A stretch of 64,000 nt of DNA from NCBI RefSeq assembly GCF_963678635.1, contig NC_087065.1, forward strand, positions 33,293,679 through 33,357,678. The letters are read 5' to 3'. This stretch comes from Symsagittifera roscoffensis (taxonomy: Eukaryota > Xenacoelomorpha > Acoela > Convolutidae). Shown here one piece after another: positions 58,249-64,000 of this stretch (positions are counted from its first letter, which is position 1; every line of letters starts with the position of its first letter). A program made the translations under genes and the position numbers. The notes below the pieces were generated by a model. The model was not told the origin of the DNA, searched no databases, and saw only the letters and a program-made list of their open reading frames with translations.

Positions 58249-59051
58249 TCTGTAAATAAAAACATCCGAATTTAATTTTTAAGTAGCAAAAATTTTAAAG
58301 AAGTTTTTTTGCTTCTCTTTTTGAAAATTTCGAATTGAAAAGATTCAATTGAATTCAATAATAGTTGCTATTCTAAAGCATGATTAGTTGTATTACTCAT
58401 GAATATATCGGAATCATATCTAATGGATCCGATACATAACTGTCATTAGAAATCAGTAGGTCGAGACGGTGAAGAAAAGCATAGAATTAAGGGCTCTTTT
58501 TTCGTTTCCAGGACAAATTTATTTGGTCCTCACTATCAATCTTGTGAAACTAATTGCTTGACGATAAAACGGATGCTCGTGTGGGGTAAGGGAAGGAAAA
58601 CGAGCCAGTCGTCAATAGGGACTTTTCTTTTTTCCGTTGCTGTTTATTTTCTGAGCGAATGTTACAATTATCACCCATATTGCCAATCCTAGCATGTGTT
58701 AGCTTGCATAATAGTAGAATCACAAAGTGGAGCTCCTCTTAGATTTCTAGGCGGGGTTGAGTGGGCTTCAACAAAAAAACCTTCAATTTTTTGTTAACAA
58801 GAGGCTAAACTCGTTGATGATTTTTATAGATAGAAAAAAGAGGACTAAAATGCATGCTAACGATGAATTTAACTAGCTTTGGCGTTTTCGATTAGAAGGA
58901 GAGGAACTAGAAAGAAGGAAATTGGCAATGAAAAGAGTCAGCATGAGCGCGACAACCGTGGGGTAGATTGGAGACCATTAGCGAGGCAGATCACACCATG
59001 TATCGTTGCACTTAAAATGGACATTATTAAGAGCCAAGTACAAAAGGCGAT
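58249..59051. other. Unassigned 0.8 kb inside the array 3 unit
   Basis: Repeated at about 60963-61766. A plus frame at 58879-59097 is basic and unrecognised. I see no RT or nuclease block. This is where the catalytic half of the PLE RT should lie on the minus strand, so it is replaced by other sequence. Confidence 0.5.
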
Positions 59052-60150
59052 TTATTGTTCTTCTTGGCAAGTCAGGTGGCTCACTCTGGCTATATAATTT
59101 TCTAGGAGCAATTCTAAAAGATTTTTATTTGGAACATTTGTGCACAGGCTTTTCATATCCAACGAAAAGATACAATTCTCTGAGTATAACTTGGTATATG
59201 TCAACCATATCCCTGGCCGCTTTAGTACCCGTCTCAATATTTGAACTCTCGTTTTTATCAAAATATTTTGCCAGTATTTTATTCAGTCTCTCATAAGAAA
59301 CTACCGGAAAGAGAGAGCAGGTGGCAAGAGTGTATCTTTTTTATGTACTTTTGCCAACCTTGCATATAATCAATCTCTAATTTCAAACCTGTTCCGGACC
59401 AGTAGTTCTACTTTTCATGTTTCGTTTTTTAAATTTTTAGAACAATTTAATCTTTCAACTTATCATGTCTCTCAAACTGTCTTGATTCCAGCACCCGGGT
59501 CAATTCTGCTTCAATTGTGAGTTTTTTCATGACGCAAATTGCAAACCTAAATTCCTTGATAAAAAGGTACCCCATTAGTCCGATGTTTTTTCAGATAACT
59601 CCTAGCTATTTCAATTCTCACATCTAGTGGATTCTGGTTTAAATTTTCTGTACGACTTAGCAGCAGCTTTAATCTTAGATAGTTTTCAGCAAACAGATCT
59701 TGTTTCTTCAGTTCCGACGAAAAATATCTATGTTAGCTTTAAAATGGACTTCATTGAGTTTGTCTCGGACTGGATGTTTAAATCCCATAGACAGTAACTC
59801 CTCCAGCAATCTCGGCTTTTTTTGTCTCATCTAGTACCTCACCTGTTTTCTCTGTATCGTTACTCTGTCTTGCCTGTTTTGTTTATCAGCCAACTTCTCA
59901 ATATTCTAAGAATGACTTAGGCGCGTTGCTGAACCGATTTCCGTTGCTTGACGCTTAACATAGTTTTTGACCCTTGGTCATCACCTTTAATCAATTATTA
60001 CCCTAAACTGTCCTTTACCTTGCCCAATTCTTGCACTGCCCTACAAATATCCTCTTTCGCCCAACCCATCTCTCACAACCTAATGCTGTGAACCGCTTGG
60101 TCCACAAACGTGGCAGTCTGAGGTACCCTGCACCCCAAAAATTTTGGTAA
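59052..60150 (-). pseudogene. PLE N-terminus to RT motif A, array 3 copy 1
   Basis: On the minus strand, across frames. VPQTATFVDQAVHSI lies at about 60130, LLEELLSMGFKHPVRDKLNE then VHFKANIDIF at about 59816-59725, and YLKKHRTNGVPF with FAICVMKKLTIEAELTRVL after that. LFPVVSYERLNKILAKYF follows, then NIETGTKAARDMV, and finally IFSLDMKSLCTNVP in the frame 59261-59052. This is the standard PLE succession: N-terminal block, 'vPFdKG.gFcvM', 'RPVvS...lakyL', 'vSfDVkSLfTNVP'. Several frameshifts separate the blocks, and the YVDD half and GIY-YIG end are missing. Confidence 0.83.
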
Positions 60151-60692
60151 TATTTTGGTATCTAGGCATTTTTCAGAAATTTAAATCTAATGGGCTTATG
60201 TTAAATTTATTCAAGTACTTTGCATATTTCAATTCAGTAATCAACAAGAGTCTCTCTCTAAGTATAAGCTTCAGGAACGTTGGTGGATTGCACTATGTTC
60301 ATTGAACTGCTGGGCCCGAGAAACAAAACTCGCAAAGCGCTAGGAGCTCAAATCATAAAAAGCAAATAAAAGCACTGTGAAGACCGCTTGTCGTCCTTCT
60401 GCTGTCTATCCGTAGTTTTCCGCTTCCAATTGCCCTTGCTGCTTCCTTTTCTTGCTGCTTCCTTTTTTGCTGCTTCCATTTTTTGGATATCAGCTCAAGC
60501 CAACGCTACTTGTGCCCCTAAACCAACCGCAAAAACTTTTGATCGAACTCTCGTTATTGAAGGAGCTCGCTCTATCCTTCGATATCCTCGAATTTAGATT
60601 TTTGCTTCAATTTCAACATCAGAAATTGATGGTCAAAATCGTTGTCTTGACAGTAAATGATGACTCAAATAGGGTCTTTCTGTCTTGTAGAA

Positions 60693-60962
60693 TCATGCTG
60701 AGCCCTCCGATTGTAGTAGGGGAAAATGTTTGTTTGTGGCTGGACAAAAGTTATTGATAAAGTTGTGCCTCAAATCTAAAAAATCTTCTCCCCCCAGTGA
60801 AAGTCTCGCGAGCATGTTTAACAGACTCCTGTCACTTTTGACTTGGTTGTGGATCCATGCCTGGCCCGTTCTGGTTGTGATGTGCCTGGAAAACTTCACC
60901 TTATCTTCTGCGTCGTCTTTCAGGCTTTGCGCAAGAGAACTGGCTGCAACAATATAGACCAT
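60693..60962 (-). CDS. Unrecognised 89-residue frame of the array 3 unit, copy 2
   Basis: The translated protein is the same as that of 57979-58248. On the minus strand it precedes the PLE N-terminal and RT blocks at 60150-59052. Confidence 0.4.
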   Translation of the reverse strand: MVYIVAASSLAQSLKDDAEDKVKFSRHITTRTGQAWIHNQVKSDRSLLNMLARLSLGGEDFLDLRHNFINNFCPATNKHFPLLQSEGSA

Positions 60963-61766
60963 TCTGTAAATAAAAACATCCGAATTTAATTTTTAAGTAG
61001 CAAAAATTTTAAAGAAGTTTTTTTGCTTCTCTTTTTGAAAATTTCGAATTGAAAAGATTCAATTGAATTCAATAATAGTTGCTATTCTAAAGCATGATTA
61101 GTTGTATTACTCATGAATATATCGGAATCATATCTAATGGATCCGATACATAACTGTCATTAGAAATCAGTAGGTCGAGACGGTGAAGAAAAGCATAGAA
61201 TTAAGGGCTCTTTTTTCGTTTCCAGGACAAATTTATTTGGTCCTCACTATCAATCTTGTGAAACTAATTGCTTGACGATAAAACGGATGCTCGTGTGGGG
61301 TAAGGGAAGGAAAACGAGCCAGTCGTCAATAGGGACTTTTCTTTTTTCCGTTGCTGTTTATTTTCTGAGCGAATGTTACAATTATCACCCATATTGCCAA
61401 TCCTAGCATGTGTTAGCTTGCATAATAGTAGAATCACAAAGTGGAGCTCCTCTTAGATTTCTAGGCGGGGTTGAGTGGGCTTCAACAAAAAAAACCTTCA
61501 ATTTTTTGTTAACAAGAGGCTAAACTCGTTGATGATTTTTATAGATAGAAAAAAGAGGACTAAAATGCATGCTAACGATGAATTTAACTAGCTTTGGCGT
61601 TTTCGATTAGAAGGAGAGGAACTAGAAAGAAGGAAATTGGCAATGAAAAGAGTCAGCATGAGCGCGACAACCGTGGGGTAGATTGGAGACCATTAGCGAG
61701 GCAGATCACACCATGTATCGTTGCACTTAAAATGGACATTATTAAGAGCCAAGTACAAAAGGCGAT

Positions 61767-62870
61767 TTATTGTTCTTCTTGGCAAGTCAGGTGGCTCACT
61801 CTGGCTATATAATTTTCTAGGAGCAATTCTAAAAGATTTTTATTTGGAACATTTGTGCACAGGCTTTTCATATCCAACGAAAAGATACAATTCTCTGAGT
61901 ATAACTTGGTATATGTCAACCATATCCCTGGCCGCTTTAGTACCCGTCTCAATATTTGAACTCTCGTTTTTATCAAAATATTTTGCCAGTATTTTATTCA
62001 GTCTCTCATAAGAAACTACCGGAAAGAGAGAGCAGGTGGCAAGAGTGTATCTTTTTTATGTACTTTTGCCAACCTTGCATATAATCAATCTCTAATTTCA
62101 AACCTGTTCCGGACCAGTAGTTCTACTTTTCATGTTTCGTTTTTTAAATTTTTAGAACAATTTAATCTTTCAACTTATCATGTCTCTCAAACTGTCTTGA
62201 TTCCAGCACCCGGGTCAATTCTGCTTCAATTGTGAGTTTTTTCATGACGCAAATTGCAAACCTAAATTCCTTGATAAAAAGGTACCCCATTAGTCCGATG
62301 TTTTTTCAGATAACTCCTAGCTATTTCAATTCTCACATCTAGTGGATTCTGGTTTAAATTTTCTGTACGACTTAGCAGCAGCTTTAATCTTAGATAGTTT
62401 TCAGCAAACAGATCTTGTTTCTTCAGTTCCGACGAAAAATATCTATGTTAGCTTTAAAATGGACTTCATTGAGTTTGTCTCGGACTGGTGTTTAAATCCC
62501 ATAGACAGTAACTCCTCCAGCAATCTCGGCTTTTTTTGTCTCATCTAGTACCTCACCTGTTTTCTCTGTATCGTTACTCTGTCTTGCCTGTTTTGTTTAT
62601 CAGCCAACTTCTCAATATTCTAAGAATGACTTAGGCGCGTTGCTGAACCGATTTCCGTTGCTTGACGCTTAACATAGTTTTTGACCCTTGGTCATCACCT
62701 TTAATCAATTATTACCCTAAACTGTCCTTTACCTTGCCCAATTCTTGCACTGCCCTACAAATATCCTCTTTCGCCCAACCCATCTCTCACAACCTAATGC
62801 TGTGAACCGCTTGGTCCACAAACGTGGCAGTCTGAGGTACCCTGCACCCCAAAAATTTTGGTAATATTTT
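61767..62870 (-). pseudogene. PLE N-terminus to RT motif A, array 3 copy 2
   Basis: Same blocks and lesions as 59052-60150 at an offset of about 2714; RT motif A is in the frame 61976-61767. A one-base deletion near 62489 distinguishes it and opens a 68-residue plus-strand shadow frame (62342-62548). Confidence 0.83.
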
Positions 62871-63170
62871 GGTATCTAGGCATTTTTCAGAAATTTAAAT
62901 CTAATGGGCTTATGTTAAATTTATTCAAGTACTTTGCATATTTCAATTCAGTAATCAACAAGAGTCTCTCTCTAAGTATAAGCTTCAGGAACGTTGGTGG
63001 ATTGCACTATGTTCATTGAACTGCTGGGCCCGAGAAACAAAACTCGCAAAGCGCTAGGAGCTCAAATCATAAAAAGCAAATAAAAGCACTGTGAAGACCG
63101 CTTGTCGTCCTTCTGCTGTCTATCCGTAGTTTTCCGCTTCCAATTGCCCTTGCTGCTTCCTTTTCTTGCT

Positions 63171-64000
63171 GCTTCCTTTTTACTGCTCTCACTTTTTGGA
63201 TATCAGCTCAGGCCACCGTTCCTTGTGCTCCCAAACCAGGTGCAAAGACTTTAGATCGAACTCCTGTTATTGAAGGAGCTCGCTCTACCCTTCGAGATCC
63301 TTTATTTGAGACTCCTGCTTCAACTTGGACACCAGAAATTGATAGTCAGAATCCTTTTCTTGATGAAACCCTTCAGTATTTTTCAGATACACACCCTTTG
63401 ACTGGAAACTATGGCTCAAATTTTGTCCTTTCTGTCTTCTAGATTCATGATGAGCCCTCCGATTGTACTAAGGGAAAAATTGTTTTATCTGTGGCTGGTC
63501 AAAAAGTTAGTCATAGCGTCGTCCCTCAAATTTAAAAAATCTTCTCCCTCAGTGCAAATTTAACAGACTCTTGTCACTGTTGACTTGGTTTTGGATCCAT
63601 GCCAGGACCGTTATGTTTGTGATGTGCCCAGAAAACTTCACCTTTTCCTCTGCCTCGTCTTTCAGGCTGTGCGCAAGAAAACTGGCTGCATCAATTTTGT
63701 TCATCCTCTAACCAAAATCATCAGAATTTAATTTTGAAATAGCGAAACATTTTAAAGAGGTCTTTTCACTTCTCTTTTTGAAAATTTCGAAATGAATACA
63801 TTCAGTTTAACTCCTTTATATTTGCTACTTCAGATTATGAGTATTTTTATTACTTATGTATATATATGACCATCTCTACTGGATCCCATATATACCTATC
63901 AGTAGAAAACAGTAGACAACAACTGGTCTGGTCTCGACTGTGAAAAAAACATAAAATTAAGGTCTCTTTTTCCTTTTGTAACTACCTGCAAATACTTGTA
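63171..64000. repeat. Array 3: diverged older unit fragment, right flank
   Basis: Homologous to about 57757-58500 with many substitutions and several indels, including an extra stretch near 63360-63410. It runs off the window. With 57080-57724 it shows an older array at the same period into which the recent duplication was superimposed. Confidence 0.83.
63450..63710 (-). pseudogene. Diverged relative of the 89-residue array 3 frame
   Basis: Reads AASFLAHSLKDEAEEKVKFS then AWIQNQVNSDKSLLNL on the minus strand, matching the frames at 57979 and 60693. A deletion and stops follow (after LLNL and before PATDK). Confidence 0.5.

Larger units (their letters stand above)
57725..60438. repeat. Tandem array 3, copy 1 (2714 bp PLE-derived unit)
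   Basis: Near-identical to 60439-63152 at a constant offset of 2714 (one base indels near 58788 and 59774 shift it briefly). Begins at ctgcttccttttcttgctgc, a stretch repeated at 60439 and 63153. Confidence 0.94.
60439..63152. repeat. Tandem array 3, copy 2 (2714 bp)
   Basis: Second recent unit. Its right end passes through the ctgcttcc stretch into diverged sequence at about 63180. Confidence 0.94.

Overview
This window looks like an AT-rich, transposon-dominated stretch of an animal (probably invertebrate) nuclear genome. I see no host gene, tRNA, rRNA or bacterial-style operon. Every coding region I can identify belongs to a retroelement: one intact Ty3/Gypsy LTR retrotransposon, two related broken reverse-transcriptase (RT) families with R2-like features, a CR1/Jockey-like LINE, an RTE-like LINE and several Penelope-like elements (PLEs). 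That mix, plus frameshifted and stop-filled reading frames, points to a metazoan repeat island. I cannot name the species.

Positions 1-43621 form a direct tandem array of a 9.34 kb unit, in five copies (phased here at 7, 15597, 17752, 28371 and 37709). Copies differ by scattered single-base changes, so the amplification is recent. Each full unit holds, on the plus strand, a decayed RT element ('element B': N-terminal zinc region, RT, CCHC, nuclease-like end) and an internally deleted relative ('element A': PHD-like N-terminus, no RT core, CCHC/nuclease end). On the minus strand it holds a CR1-like LINE and some unrecognised frames. Copies 3 and 5 keep about 1.28 kb of the LINE that copies 1 and 4 have lost. 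Copy 2 is a 2.16 kb remnant made by an internal deletion. Copy 5 is cut off at 43621, and the array runs off the left edge of the window.

Within copy 1, an apparently intact 6246 bp Gypsy element (280-6525, minus strand) interrupts element B. It has identical 216 bp LTRs, a 4 bp target duplication, a tRNA-Ser-type primer site, a polypurine tract and one uninterrupted gag-pol frame. It is the only plausibly functional gene here.

From 43622 to 50.7 kb lie an AT-rich spacer, a degenerate PLE with a GIY-YIG end (minus), an older copy of the CR1-like LINE (minus) and an RTE-like LINE (plus) that contains its own internal tandem duplication. From 50724 to 56862 a 3.07 kb segment, running from the RTE tail into the GIY-YIG end of another PLE, is duplicated in tandem at a GAAG microhomology. 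From about 56.9 kb to the end lies a PLE-derived array: two nearly identical 2714 bp units, flanked on both sides by clearly diverged older copies of the same unit.

The region works as a record of nested transposition, microhomology-mediated duplication and unequal exchange rather than as a set of cooperating genes. I found no convincing new molecular system. The points most worth a second look are the array history, the gag start codon that straddles the LTR/primer-site junction, and the unnamed RT families.
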